A stretch of 64,000 bases of DNA from contig NC_067202.1 in assembly GCF_000699445.3 (NCBI RefSeq), forward strand, positions 744,001 through 808,000, read 5' to 3'. This document shows positions 43,380 through 54,444 of this stretch, in pieces. Positions within the stretch are counted from its first letter, which is position 1. Each line of letters begins with the position of its first letter. The stretch is from Schistosoma haematobium (taxonomy: Eukaryota; Platyhelminthes; Trematoda; Strigeidida; Schistosomatidae). Under the pieces are notes generated by a model that did no database searches, was not told the origin of the DNA, and saw nothing but the letters and a program-made list of their open reading frames with translations. A program made the position numbers and the translations under genes.

Positions 43380-44525
43380 ATAACAATATCATGGAAACAT
43401 TTCGTTTGTAGTCTTTATGTGTCTCAAGATCTGACTACAATTTGGATTGTATGAATGATTGTTATTGAAATATACACATCACCAATCCTCGTACGTGATC
43501 ATCGACTTAACAGAATTAAATAAGTCAAATACGAGAAAAGAGTTCGTGTACGTATATTTCATACAATCATTGATCTGGACAAACAACCAGAGCGGTGAAG
43601 TGAAGAAAAGAGAAAGAAGCGAAATGAGTTAGCTAACTCTCTTTAATCAAATGTTATTCAATATTTATAGCAAAACAAAAACAGGTTACAGATATGTGAT
43701 CACACTTGACAGAGAAGCATTTCAGGATGGAAAAAACGTTTACATACTTGCGAAGCATCATTGATGAACACAATGGATCTGATGCAGATGTGAAGGCGAG
43801 GATCGGTAAATAAAGTGCAGCATATTTACAATTGAAGAACATCCACAACTCAAAACAACTGTCTGCTAACCAACAAACAATTCACAATTTTCAATACAAC
43901 TGTCAAGACAGTTCTACTATATGGAGTGGAAACTTGGAGAACCACTAAAACGATGATCCAGAAGACACAAGTGTTTATTAAGAGTAGTCTTTTGCAAAGT
44001 ATTTCCCACCAGTTGGTCAGACACTATCAACAACAACCTACTGTGAGAGAGAACAAACCAGATTCCAATGGAGGAAGAAATTGGGAATAAGCTCTGGAAG
44101 TGGAAAACACAGAAATTGCGGAAATTGACCAACTGCGTTACAGGTCATTCCCTGATCACATGGAGTTTTCAAGGCCGAAGGAGTATAAGAGGACGACTAA
44201 AGAACACATTACGCCGAGAAACGGAGTTAAATATGAGGTGAATGAACAACAGTTTAATAGAACTAGAAAAGAAGATCCAGAACAAAATGGGTTGTAGAAT
44301 GCTGGTCAGCGACCTATGCTCCATCAGGAGGAAAAACCTTAAGTAAGTAAGTATGTGATGAATAGGACAAAAGGTGTACACACATAAGCACATATAAAAA
44401 CAGTTAAGATCGATAAGCCAATTATTAACAAGGTCAAAACGTAACTCAAGGAGAATGAATAGATTGGCCTGTCCAGAAGCCAGAATAAGCTATGTGAGTA
44501 TAACATAGTAACCGATACTACAAGT
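43380..44525 (-). repeat. Family G copy interrupted by an RTE insertion
   Basis: Inverse of the family at 18930: CAAATACGAGAAAAGAGTTCG on the left; CATAAGCACATATAAAAACAG and CATAGTAACCGATACTACA on the right. The RTE fragment (43696-44350) splits it. Confidence 0.6.
43696..44350 (+). pseudogene. RTE retrotransposon, 5'-truncated insertion
   Basis: From LTEKHFRMEKTFTYLRSIIDE-like sequence through to GGAAAAACCTTAAGTAAGTAAG. TATGTGAT occurs at both edges (about 43693 and 44351), a likely target duplication. The interior shares a tract with no difference seen with the copy at 38178-38732. Confidence 0.8.
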
Positions 44526-44814
44526 TTGGTGTGTCACAATAAGAAAACACTCATGTCATCGAATCACATACAACAAAAAACAGTTTGATCAGTAACACTA
44601 CTCATCATTTCAAACCAAAATCTCATTAGAAATTGGACTTCATAACTTGGCTTCTAATAACTCAATTACCTAGACGATTTCATTTTTCAGCGCATGTTAT
44701 AACTTTAGTTACTATGGTATTGCTCACAACAACCAGTTGTTATATAAATAGCATACAAATGAAGTATATTTTGGTTCATATAATCAATACAATTTTATGT
44801 AAAAAGAAGTGTTG

Positions 44815-45085
44815 TAGTGAACAAGAACACCAGTGAGGACAATCGAATGTATTTAGCGCACAAATTACAGAGTTACTCGGTAAAGTAGAAAAACCAAACA
44901 GTAAATCGTTAATTTGCAAAATATCATTCCATTGTGTCACATTTCATTGTTCATGCGTTTTTTTACAAATTGCATTGCTCTTCTTTTCTTGATCTTCCCC
45001 CATCTTCTGCTGCCAGACATTACGTTCTTCAACTCGCGTCATATACTACTTATATCAATATAAGTAGCACATACCACAGGGTGAA
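44815..45085 (+). repeat. Interspersed family F copy
   Basis: AGTGAACAAGAACACCAGTGAGG to TACTACTTATATCAATATAAGTAGCAC, the conserved 3' hairpin (one mismatch). Confidence 0.7.
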
Positions 45086-45374
45086 TAATAACCTATGTGA
45101 AATATTTACATGGATAACTGAGATATTTGGTTGCTACTGAAAACTGAAACGTTCACATTTGATTAGTTGTTAAGTGATGACCCATGTGATAGTTCTCTAG
45201 TTTTACAGTACTGATTAAACATCATTGATCGACCTGTAATTTGACCACGTGACTTTACGTTACGTGTACCATGTTAAAGGCAGTGTGCACAAGACAAAAT
45301 CGATAGAATTTGATCAATCATAAAAAAACTAGATGTTTTACAGCACTTTTATAAAACATGAAAATCCCTCATTG

Positions 45375-45579
45375 AATACATCATTTACACATTTTTATTG
45401 AGTTGACCTTGACATAATTCGGCATTTTTTCTTTCAATTCTGTTGTTATTCTGATTGCTCTTTGTTTCTCTTTCTCTTTTCTTTTCTTCAATCTTCTGCT
45501 GGTGAACATTCCACTTTCAGTTGTTGATACGTACCACTTATATCTGTCTGCGTAAGTAGCATACACAACAATAGTAGTG

Positions 45580-45630
<51 letters not shown>

Positions 45631-45654
45631 AGTAGTATTAGCAGCAGTAGTAGC
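45375..45654 (+). repeat. Family F 3' part leading into an (AGT)n array
   Basis: F landmarks (CTGATTGCTCTTTGTTTCTC, TTCAGTTGTTGATACGTACC, AAGTAGCATACACAAC) run straight into AGT units at 45582-45631, then an imperfect AGT/AGC tail to 45654. Confidence 0.75.
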
Positions 45655-45799
45655 GCTGATTTCATTTATAATTTCACTTAGATCAGTATGATTTTCTTTA
45701 TCCCTGGTTGTTGAAATCGTCTTCGTTATCATTCGCATTATCGAAGCTTATCATATGGAACTAATTGTTTTAAATTTTATTTATCTTAAATTTGCAATC

Positions 45800-46085
45800 A
45801 ATTGTAGCCAGTAGTATTGTAGTGAACGAGAACACACAAATGGGAACAATCGAATGTGATTGATTCACAAACTACAGGACAACTTAGTCAAATCTGTGAA
45901 CCATACAGTTAATACTTTATTTGCAAAATGTTAATCAATCGTCTTAAACTTCATTGCTCCTTCATTTTCACACCAATCATTCTCTGTTCTCATCCACTTC
46001 TTAACCTTGTTCCGCCAGCTATTTCAATTTCAATTGATGATACATACTACTTATATCTGTCGACATCAGTAGCATACATCACAGC
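45800..46085 (+). repeat. Interspersed family F, fuller copy (reference)
   Basis: Landmarks in order: GTAGTGAACGAGAACAC, GGGAACAATCGAATG, TGAACCATACAGTTAATAC, GCAAAATGTTAATCAATCGTC, CATTCTCTGTTCTCATCC, GATACATACTACTTATATC, ATCAGTAGCATACATCAC. No coding potential or tRNA-like boxes seen. Confidence 0.7.
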
Positions 46086-46478
46086 TTCAACACTGTACAT
46101 TTGTACACGTATCTATATATATATATGAAATTTGTCTATAATTTCTATGGAGTCAATACAATGTAATGTATTGGTAATTCACTTACAAATTACTAGTTAA
46201 CATCTGTGTCTATGCCTTTTTTCCGTTAGAAGAACCATTATGTCACCAAGGTAATCGCATACTGCCTAAAATTTATCTAAATAAAACAAAGTTTTATTCA
46301 TTTTAGTGTTTGTTGACTGAACCCAATTTTTTTCCTGACAAAAATTTGTTCGAGAAAATTGGGATGTTTTTCATCCCCTCCCCTCTTTTCTTTTGTTATT
46401 GTTAAATAGTTGGTTGGTTGTTTTTTTTGACAACCAGTAATACTACTGATAAATTATGAAAATAGTAGGTGACTATGA
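46086..46478. other. No gene seen
   Basis: AT-rich, with a short TATATATATATA run and a C/T run near 46375. Confidence 0.5.
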
Positions 46479-47000
46479 CTATTTATTTATTTTATCACAT
46501 AGATATTGGTACAAGGAGGCACCAAATAGATATGCGCCACATAAATCATTCGATTTGTGTGAGGGCTGTGATACTGCTCGGATGCCCAAACCGAAGCAGG
46601 TGGTTTTCTTAGGGGACCACACCCGAAGCCTTCAACCTGAAGGTCTGATCCACAAGCCAGTGGAGCAACGTCAGGAGATGCACTCCCATGGTAGCCGATG
46701 ACCAACAGCAGGTTCATATGCCATTTGTTCCTTCAGGATACTGGAGCCCATGTGCACCAGTGGTTTGAAGTCAGGGTTTTCCAACTCCCCTAGGTGGACT
46801 CTCCATATCCACCAACCCGGTTAAAGCGCCGGACATTCGCTTTTCGTCCTCTCAATTTCGTAAACAACACCCCCGTCACAAGAAGGCAATGAGTAGGACT
46901 TCCCTGGCAGAGGCTATATACGCGTGACCATGTGAGAGCATGTGGAGATGGAGAGCGGACTCTTCCCACTCTCGGCCGCACCAAGGCATTTGGGGGCAGA
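46479..47000 (-). repeat. Interspersed family D, longest copy
   Basis: Inverse orientation: A/T tail at the left (GACTATTTATTTATTTTATC), then CACCAAATAGATATGCGCC, CGAAGCAGGTGGTTTTC, CCGGACATTCGCTTTTCG and CTCTCGGCCGCACC. GC content is visibly higher than its surroundings. Unknown function; its tail implies RNA-mediated copying. Confidence 0.7.
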
Positions 47001-47214
47001 TGACTAGGACTGTTTTATTATTATCATTGAAATGACGAATAGATCTATTTTGGACAACTATTAAAGCCCTGATGATAGTAGATGGTCGTTCTCAGCAGTA
47101 CACACTCGTAATCATGCACTTGGTAATTGAATCCGGAACTTTCTATTAATACCATAATATGTTACATACGTTTTGTCAAACAAAAACATAACGGTTTAAT
47201 GTTGAATTAAAGTT

Positions 47215-47395
47215 ATTAAATTTACTTGGTATTGTTTGCTTGTATCTTCACATTATTATTTAGGATTGTAACTGATCAGTCTCTTATTGGTATATGGGCA
47301 TACTGTGCCGACTGCATCGATATTGCCTGGAGTCACTTTAACCAATCCACTATATTGCGCTACGATCCACCATTGTCTTAAGTTACAATCTCATA
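47215..47395 (-). repeat. HH-A leader fused to HH-B fragment
   Basis: HH-A leader (TTGGTATTGTTTGCTTG; CTCTTATTGGTATATGGGC; GCATCGATATTGCC) to 47335, then the HH-B 5' segment (ACCAATCCACTATATTGCGC; CCACCATTGTCTTAAG). Confidence 0.6.
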
Positions 47396-47897
47396 TATTT
47401 TTATCAAGTTTATTTTCTTATACAACTGTTGACATTAAGATCACTTCATCTTTAATTGTTGTTTGGTTGTTTGTTTGTTGTCGAAAGTTGATAAATTGAT
47501 AGTTAATTGTCAATGAAATTCCATTCTATCAGAACATCTTATGTACTGTATTGTATCTCTGTATGCGTGTATGTATGCATGTATGTATGTATGTATGTGT
47601 TGTATTATATGTTAGTTGGGCACAATGAATGTCAATTTGGATCAACAGAAAGTAAACAAGATTAAAAACAAAAACAACAACACAAGTTTATTGTTTTTTT
47701 TCAATCCAATTACTGACAGTCACGCTATTACTGGATAGGCATCAATTGAAGTTGGAACAAGATATTCTCTATGTAAATGATCTATGTAGTTTCGATGATT
47801 ACTTTTTGTATATTGTAACTATGAGTTCTGTCTAAAGTCATTTGATAGATGTACATTTTTAAAGTATATGGTTAATGTTTAACAATACAATAAGTAT
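47396..47897. other. No gene; (TATG)n repeat
   Basis: Contains a TATG/TGTA microsatellite at 47569-47598 and TTG-rich DNA. No coding signal. Confidence 0.6.
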
Positions 47898-48120
47898 CAG
47901 ATTGGTTTTGTGGATATTATAGTAATTTCAATGGTTAAGATCACGAGTCAGTTGAAGCTAGACTACCATGGAAAACCTAGAAACACTGGACGATCGTTTC
48001 GTCCTACTGTGGGACTTCTCAGCGGTGCGCATCCACGACCTCGCTCCCTGTGAGATTTGAACCCAGGAACAACATTAACACCGTTGGTTAAGTGCTCGCG
48101 CGCGAAACCAGTAGGTCTTT
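47898..48120. repeat. HH-B repeat cut by an LTR
   Basis: Minus tail, ribozyme (47983-48028; stem I intact but core CTGAGAA, losing G8) and a short head (GAGATTTGAACCCAGG). It flips at about 48070 into a plus-strand head (TTGGTTAAGTGCTCGCGCGCG) that ends at the LTR insertion. Confidence 0.7.
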
Positions 48121-48125
48121 GTCAT

Positions 48126-48626
48126 TGTTATATCCCGATGAGAATTATGAACAGTAACGTTTGGAAACGATGGACAAACATTATATGTATATACTTAATG
48201 TATAACTATTCAGTAGCTAGATTATGTATATCTATACTCCTCTTACTACAAGTTTTATTTCGAACTATAGATTATTATTATACGATTCACCATTCTTGAG
48301 TTTCGCCTAGTCTATTCATTAAAGTCTCCCATATTCATAGCCACTTTTTTGGCTTGATTGTGTATAAATGTTATTTTCTATTTTATGGTGCGATGCGGTC
48401 TGTTTAGTTTGTATGTAAACCCAGTATGTTTGAAATACAGGATTAATATCAAGGAGGCTGAGATTGGTGTTCTGGACTCAACAGGTAGGGAGAAGGACCG
48501 ATAAGGATTCTAGACTGCTCGTACGGGTTTTACATGTTATTGGTCCGGTCGATAAATCACTGTTCTCTAATTGGCGGTATCATTACGTTATATATTGATA
48601 GAGACACAAGACCACAAGTTATAACA
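48126..48626 (+). mobile_element. Solo LTR (LTR-1), near full length
   Basis: TGTTATATCCCGATG at the start and CACAAGTTATAACA at the end, 501 bp. Flanks GTCAT and GTGAT are a 5-bp duplication with one change. It sits inside an HH-B head, so it inserted after that repeat. Confidence 0.85.
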
Positions 48627-49204
48627 GTGATGACCTACATATTTTGTCTTAATTCAGTTTGAAGTTGGACAACTGTTGATAATGAGGAAGTACTGAATTT
48701 CTGTTTTGTGCTAGTACGATACTCCTCATCAGTTTGCACTCACAACTCGATCAGGGATCTAACACAAGATCAAGCTATGCTATAAACTGACCGAAGTAGT
48801 ATGTATACGGACCAAAAGTATTGTGACCGCCACTATACCAAAAGATTTTTAATTTTGTTGTTTAACACCCATAACAGCGCTTGTAATATGACAGATATAC
48901 TAATTTAGTAAACTATCAAACTATTAGCTGTTAGTTATATCAATTCATTGCAGTTCTTCATTCTATCACATCACCTCCAGTTAACTAAAAATACTGTACA
49001 TTTGGAAATTGGAACTATCTGCTCACAAAACTAATTATCCATCATTGAAACATCTAACCATAAAACGTTAAGGTTATGAGGTGAATTCATGAGTTATTAT
49101 ATGACTGAACGACATAATTAACATATAATTAACCCCTAACTAATCAATGAACCGGCAAAACGTACGGAATTATTCACTATATGAACGTATTTAAGGATAA
49201 TTAT
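48627..49204. other. No gene; faint hammerhead-like trace
   Basis: 48660-48775 has, inverted, CTGATGAGGAGTATCG and ACAAAACAGAAATTCAGTAC, recalling a much-decayed HH-B. The rest is AT-rich with nothing seen. Confidence 0.4.
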
Positions 49205-49400
49205 GTTTTCAGTATAGGGTTATGGAGATTATTAAGCTTTTGATTGAGATCATGAAGTGATTGATGTTAGACCACCATGGAGAGCCCGGAAGCACTGGAC
49301 GTCCGTTTTGTCCTATCATGGTACTCCTAAGAAGTGTTCATCCACGATCCCGCTGGCGGAATTCGAACCGAGGGCCATCAGAGCTGTACAACGTGAATCA
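49205..49400 (-). repeat. HH-B repeat, decayed minus copy
   Basis: Tail sub-type with GTGATTGATGTTAGACCACC. The ribozyme has core TCTTAGGA and CAAAAC. Head remnant GGAATTCGAACCGAGGGCC. Confidence 0.65.
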
Positions 49401-49599
49401 GCTTAGTGTCACTTTATGACCTTTTCTGTGTCCACTATCAAATCTATTAAATGTTTGATAAACTTCATAGAAATTATATTTGTAAAAGATTCATTGAATG
49501 AAACAAAAAAATAACTCCAATGTCTTGTTTGTCAGTTTGACTCTTCTAAAAAACTACGAACAAAATTGCTGAGAAATATTTCGGAATTATTTAAATTCT

Positions 49600-50490
49600 A
49601 GATGTTGAGGTTTCTGGATTATGAAGACCTCGACATATGAGGGAAAACCTGGAATACAATTGATAGCTCAGGACCAATTAGACGATTTAGACTTCGTAGT
49701 TGACTTAGCCCTCCTATCCCATACACATGAACAAATGCTGATGCAGATGACTAGTGTAGCAGCAGCCTTTTCATCAGTAGGCCTCAACATACACAAGGGG
49801 AAAACCAACATCCTCAAATACAACACGGAGAACACCAACTCAGTCACACGTAATGGCGAAACTCTGAATGATGTGGAATCCTTCACATAACTGGGAAGCA
49901 TCATCGATGAACAAGAAGAATTTCATTCACGCGTAAAGGCGAGGATTGTCAAAGCAAGGATAGCATTCTTACAATTGAAGAACATATCGAACTCAAAACA
50001 ACTGTCAACCAATACCAAAATCAGAATCTTCAATACGAGCGTCATAATAGTTCTACTGTATAGAGCTGAAACTTAGAGAACTACCACAACCATCTTCAAG
50101 AAGGTACAAGTATTTATAAATAGTTGTCCACACAAGATATTCAACATCCATTGGCCCGATACTGTCAGTAACAGCCTTCTGTGGGAAAGAACAAACCAGC
50201 TTTCAGCTGAAGAGGAAAATGGGAAAAGACGATGGAAATGTATAAGACATACATTACACAAATCATCAAACTGCATCACAACGCAAGCCGTAACCTGGAA
50301 TCCTGATTGGGAATGGAAAGGAGGAAGGCCAAAGAACACATTACATTGGGAAATAAAATCAGATATGAAAAGAATGAATAACAACTGGAAAGAGCTGGAA
50401 AGGATTGCCATGGCACGTTTGGATGTAGAGTACTGGTGTTGGTCCTATGCTCCTCCACGGGGAGTAACAGGCGTAAGTAAGTATTTAATT
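49600..50490 (+). pseudogene. RTE retrotransposon, 5'-truncated fragment
   Basis: Starts at MKTSTYEGKPGIQLIAQDQLDDLDFVVDLALLS (the FADD motif mutated to FVVD), then GLNIHKGKTNILKYNTENTNSVT, and ends GGGGAGTAACAGGCGTAAGTAAGT. Several stops. Confidence 0.85.
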
Positions 50491-50629
50491 ACTGAGGTTT
50501 ATACAATTACTATTTGTTTTTATTCCTTTCGACTGGTTCGATTCCTAACTGCCATGAAACCATCCGTCCAAATTTAAACAAATCTTTATATGAAATTGAT
50601 AGTAGCCACTTAATTTAATTAATCGATAC

Positions 50630-51425
50630 TGTGATGTGCGTTACTGATGTAGACAGATATAAATAGTATATATCGTCAATCGAAAGTGAAATACCTGGAG
50701 GCAGAAGGTTAGAAAGACCGAAGAAAAGAGGACGAGAACAGAGAATGATTGGTGTGGAAATGAAGGAACAATGAAGTTTGAGACGATTGATTGACATGTT
50801 GCAAATGAAGTATTTACTGTGTAGTTCTCAGTGTAGTGTCAGTTATTATTGTTAAGCCCATGTATTTTATTCTAGCTTTTGGATAGCCCAATCTATTCAT
50901 TTTACTCGAGTCACATTTTAACCTTGTTAATTATTCGCCTATCAGTCTTGATTGTTTATGTATGAGCGTGTTGGTGTGTGTACACTTCTTCACCCATTAC
51001 TCATCACATGTCTGCAACTTATTTTTGTATGCCTATAAATATTGATTAACGTTTGACTAAAGGGGAGTTAGCTTACGCGCCATCTCACTGCGTGTCGTTT
51101 CTGTTCTCTCTATTCTATTCGCCTCATATACAAAATATATGTATTCAAAAGTTCATTCTCTAAATCTATTATTGACTAATGCGATTAAAATCGATGATTA
51201 CATACAAGGATAGGCGACATATATGTTTCAACAACAATCATCATCACAATCTCTTTGACGTCAGATCCCGGTCCACTAAAGTGGAGGGCCCTTTCGACAG
51301 CATCGTTCGATCTAAATGATGACAAAATAAAGGGCCCCATATCAGATTTTACTAAAACGTTCTGTAATTTTGTATTTAGATACAATCAATTGTCCCCACT
51401 TATGTTATCGTTCATTAAAATACTA
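50630..51425 (-). repeat. Family F copy split by a family G insertion
   Basis: F (inverse) occupies 50630-50830 and resumes at 51335 (CAGATTTTACTAAAACGTTCTG). Between them lies family G, which starts TGTAGTGTCAGTTATTATTG and includes a TATA-like CCTATAAATATTG near 51030. TCAG occurs at both edges. This fixes G as younger than this F copy. Confidence 0.65.
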
Positions 51426-51449
51426 TAACGAAGTACAATAATGCTACAT

Positions 51450-51850
51450 CGGAAGTTTTTTAATTGAACGCTAGATATGGTTTCCTAAGGTCTTTCTTCT
51501 AGTACCCTCAAGTAAAATCTACACAGCAACCTGAACACGAGAGAAAAGGCACGAAATACAGAAGAAAATCTTTATTCCAACGTTCGTTTATGTACAGAAA
51601 ATCTAGGGTATTTATAGCATTTTAGATGACCTTGGTCTTCCCGAAAGTTCTTTAACGCTACTTAACATAGTAACAGTATAAGCAATCATCCAGTCAGAAA
51701 CGCGACATGTGACGTTTCACTTTCTAGATGTTTCTAGGACAACTTCTATTGAATGCTGATTGGATAATGGGTTTCTCAATGTTTTCGGCTCCTTTTCTTT
51801 TTGGCTTTTACGAGGAATTTTCTTGATCTTTCCAACATGAAGCATAAACA
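51450..51850 (-). mobile_element. LTR-2 (solo or fragment)
   Basis: Inverse of the LTR at 54033. On the minus strand: a TATA-like GCTATAAATACC (51607-51618), then about 30 bp on a polyadenylation signal AATAAAG (51570-51576) followed by ATTTTCTTCTGTATTTCGTGCC. The start is probably TGTTGGAAAGATC near 51838. Promoter and poly(A) signal so close together suggest a short R region. Confidence 0.7.
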
Positions 51851-52188
51851 CAACGATGATACCTGATAAAGACTGTGATATCTGAATAATAAACGAATAT
51901 ACCTAATTCGAACATCCATTTCTCAATTCAATGATATAATGTATAAATCATTAGATCGACCTACCGTCACTTCGAATATGATTATTCATTGATGTACATA
52001 CCAAAGTGGTTGATAAGATAACAACAACCTTATTCTTCTTGTAACTCATTGATGCTAAACAAATCTCAATCTACTCTATTATAATGAATATAGATAATAT
52101 TACTATAACAAATTGACAGAATTAAATTACAAATTGATTTATAGATAATCTTATGAGATTAACTTGAGAATGTTGCATTACAGGAGAA
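51851..52188. other. No gene or recognised repeat
   Basis: AT-rich; nothing seen. Confidence 0.5.
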
Positions 52189-52285
52189 AGAGAGAGAGAG
52201 AGAGAGACAGAAACGGAGGGAGGGATGGAGAGGAAGGAAGGAAGGGAGGGAAGAAGAGAGGTGGGAAGAGAGAGGGAGAGAGAGA
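52189..52285. repeat. Purine (GA/GGAA) low-complexity tract
   Basis: Almost all purine on the plus strand, from (AG)n to GGAAGGAAGGAAGG-type units. Possible triplex-forming DNA; not coding. Confidence 0.85.
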
Positions 52286-52479
52286 TCAACCCATCAACTT
52301 GTAACTTTCCAACTTCTTTTCATTCAATTTGTCATCTTAATTCCTTATATTTTTTCAATTGTTATTTAATATTTAGAGTTGCATTTTTGGCATGTTTACT
52401 GAAAATATGAAGTTTATGAGCTTGTTATCATTGTTGTTATATTTAATCTAAATGTCAATATATCATGGGAGAAATTGTG

Positions 52480-52770
52480 ACCAATGGAATTCAATACATG
52501 TCACGTATAAGACAGTTATACACTTCAGAGAATAAATGAAGGGTTGCACAAGATCATCGATGGATTGAAATTAGACATTAACACCAATGGATACCGGTAC
52601 ACTGGTTAAGTGTTTGCACTCGTGACTAAAGATTTTGGGTTCGAGTCACACGTGTTGAATTGTGGATGTGCACTTTTGAGAAGTGCCATATTATGATGAA
52701 ACGGCCATCCAATTCTTCTAGGTTTTCATATGTTGTCTAGCTTAGATTGACTGATGAATTCAGCCATTTA
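52480..52770 (+). repeat. HH-B repeat, decayed plus copy
   Basis: 5' segment, head (GGTACACTGGTTAAGTG; GGGTTCGAGTC), ribozyme with core TTGAGAA and GATGAAACGG, tail to GATGAATTCAGCC. Confidence 0.6.
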
Positions 52771-52807
52771 AGATGTAAATTTATGCTATATATGATTAAT
52801 ACATATT

Positions 52808-53430
52808 TCAATAGTTGAGATCATGAGTCAGTTGAAGATAGACCACCATGGAAAACCTGGAAGCATTGAACGGCCGTTTCGCGTTCTCTCACAAAACCGA
52901 TAGGTCTCGAGTTCGAATCTCACGAGGCGTGATCGATGATGCTCACTGCCACAGAGGAATCCCACAATGGGACGAAACGGCCATTTAGTACCTCCAGGTT
53001 TTCCATGGTGGTCTATCTTCAACTGACTCATGATCTCAACTATTGAAATCGCTATACTATCCACAAAAACCCATTCTGAAAATAAATAATCGTTTGAACA
53101 AAAAACAAATACATACTTGTTTGTCATTTATCTAGTTGATTTCTGTCAGCTTCATCCATTTAAAATTAAGTTGAATGTCAATGCTTCACGTATAAGATGG
53201 TATATTTTGTTTGTAGGGAAATATCACCATGGAAAACCTGGAGGCACTAAATGACCGTTTCATCCTATTGTGGGATTCCTCTGTGGCAGTGAGCATCATC
53301 GATCACGCCTCGTGAGATTCGAACTCGAGACCTATCGGTTTTGTGAGAGAACGCGAAACGGCCGTTCAATGCTTCCAGGTTTTCCATGGTGGTCTAGCTT
53401 CAACTGACTCATGATCTCAACGATTGGAAT
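52808..53430. repeat. Nested HH-B inverted structure
   Basis: Two rearranged units, each a minus half joined to a plus half at the same odd point (CCGTTTCG/CGTTCTCTCAC), lie in opposite orientation (52808-53085 and 53220-53430). They are near-complements of each other over about 200 bp. Because the unusual junction is shared, one was copied from the other in inverted orientation. Ribozymes here are disrupted by an ACAG/CTGT insertion. Confidence 0.75.
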
Positions 53431-53729
53431 TATTTATTTACTAGAAAACAAGGCTATTTTTTTCTTCTATATTTCTCAAATTCATTAAATTTTAGTGATA
53501 TTCATCAAAGTTTGATCTCAGTTAGGGTACTATTGACCTATGAAGGTATTTTGTATCTATATGACTGTAGAGTTCCATATTATGAAGAAACAACCATTCA
53601 ACGGTTTTATTTTTGCTTATCAAGGATGCTACAAATGAAATCAGCTAGTAACGATTACCATCTACAGAATAAAATTTTCTTCATAAGACGAATACATTTA
53701 AATGTGAGATGATGAAGAAGATTTGTAAC
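53431..53729. other. No gene seen
   Basis: AT-rich lead-in to the retrotransposon remnant; nothing coding noticed. Confidence 0.45.
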
Positions 53730-54032
53730 TCATGTGGACGATTTTGATGAAGGAAACAATGACGAATTTAAAATCAACAGGAACCAATCAACATCGAGGT
53801 CTACAGGACAACCTGTGAGTCATATATGGAAAAATTCAAAAACTTCACTTCTACCTGAAGTTTATGCTGGTGACGTCGTTCAGAAGAACGATGAAGGCTC
53901 CACGACCAAACAATCCAGCTCAGAGAACAAAACTCTATCAATTCTAGATTTATTAAACATTTTTTTAGTTGTTTGTTCAATGTCATTATGAATTATAATT
54001 GTTAATCAATATTACAATTGTCTTGTTAAGAG
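53730..54032 (+). mobile_element. LTR retrotransposon, 3' internal remnant
   Basis: The frame KETMTNLKST... and [35 protein letters not shown] precedes an LTR-2 copy. The CTCAGAGAACAAAACTCTATCA motif recurs at 61485. This fits the last part of a gag-pol body before a 3' LTR, but no catalytic motif is present, so the assignment rests on position. Confidence 0.5.
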
Positions 54033-54420
54033 GTATTGGGAAGATCCAGAAAATTCTACGATACGCCAAAAAAGGAGCTGTAAACGCTGAGAAACTTTTT
54101 ATCCAATCAGCATTCAATAGAAGTTTTACCAGAAATATCTGGGATGTGAAAACTCACATATCGCGTTTCTGATTGGATGATTACCTATACTGTTACTATG
54201 CTGAGTAGCGTTGTGCAAATTTCTAGAAGCCCATGGTCATCTAAAATGCTATAAATACCCCACATTCTCCGTACATAAACGAACCTTGGAGTAAAGATTT
54301 TCTTCTGTATTTCGTGCCTTTTTTCTCATGTTCAAGTCTCTGTGTAGATTTTGCTTGAGTGTTAATAGAAGGAAGAGCTTAGGAAACTAAATCTAGCTTT
54401 CAATTAGAAGATTTATCAAG
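54033..54420 (+). mobile_element. LTR-2 copy interrupted by the full-length RTE
   Basis: TATA-like GCTATAAATACCCC (54248-54260), then GTAAAGATTTTCTTCTGTATTTCGTGCC, matching 51450-51850 inverted. The end of the LTR is interrupted by the RTE at 54438. Confidence 0.7.
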
Positions 54421-54423
54421 AGA

Positions 54424-54437
54424 TTCTTGAAAAACCT
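54424..54437 (+). repeat. Target-site duplication of RTE (3' side)
   Basis: TTCTTGAAAAACCT, identical to 57653-57666 on the other side of the element. Confidence 0.95.
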
Positions 54438-54444
54438 TACTTAC

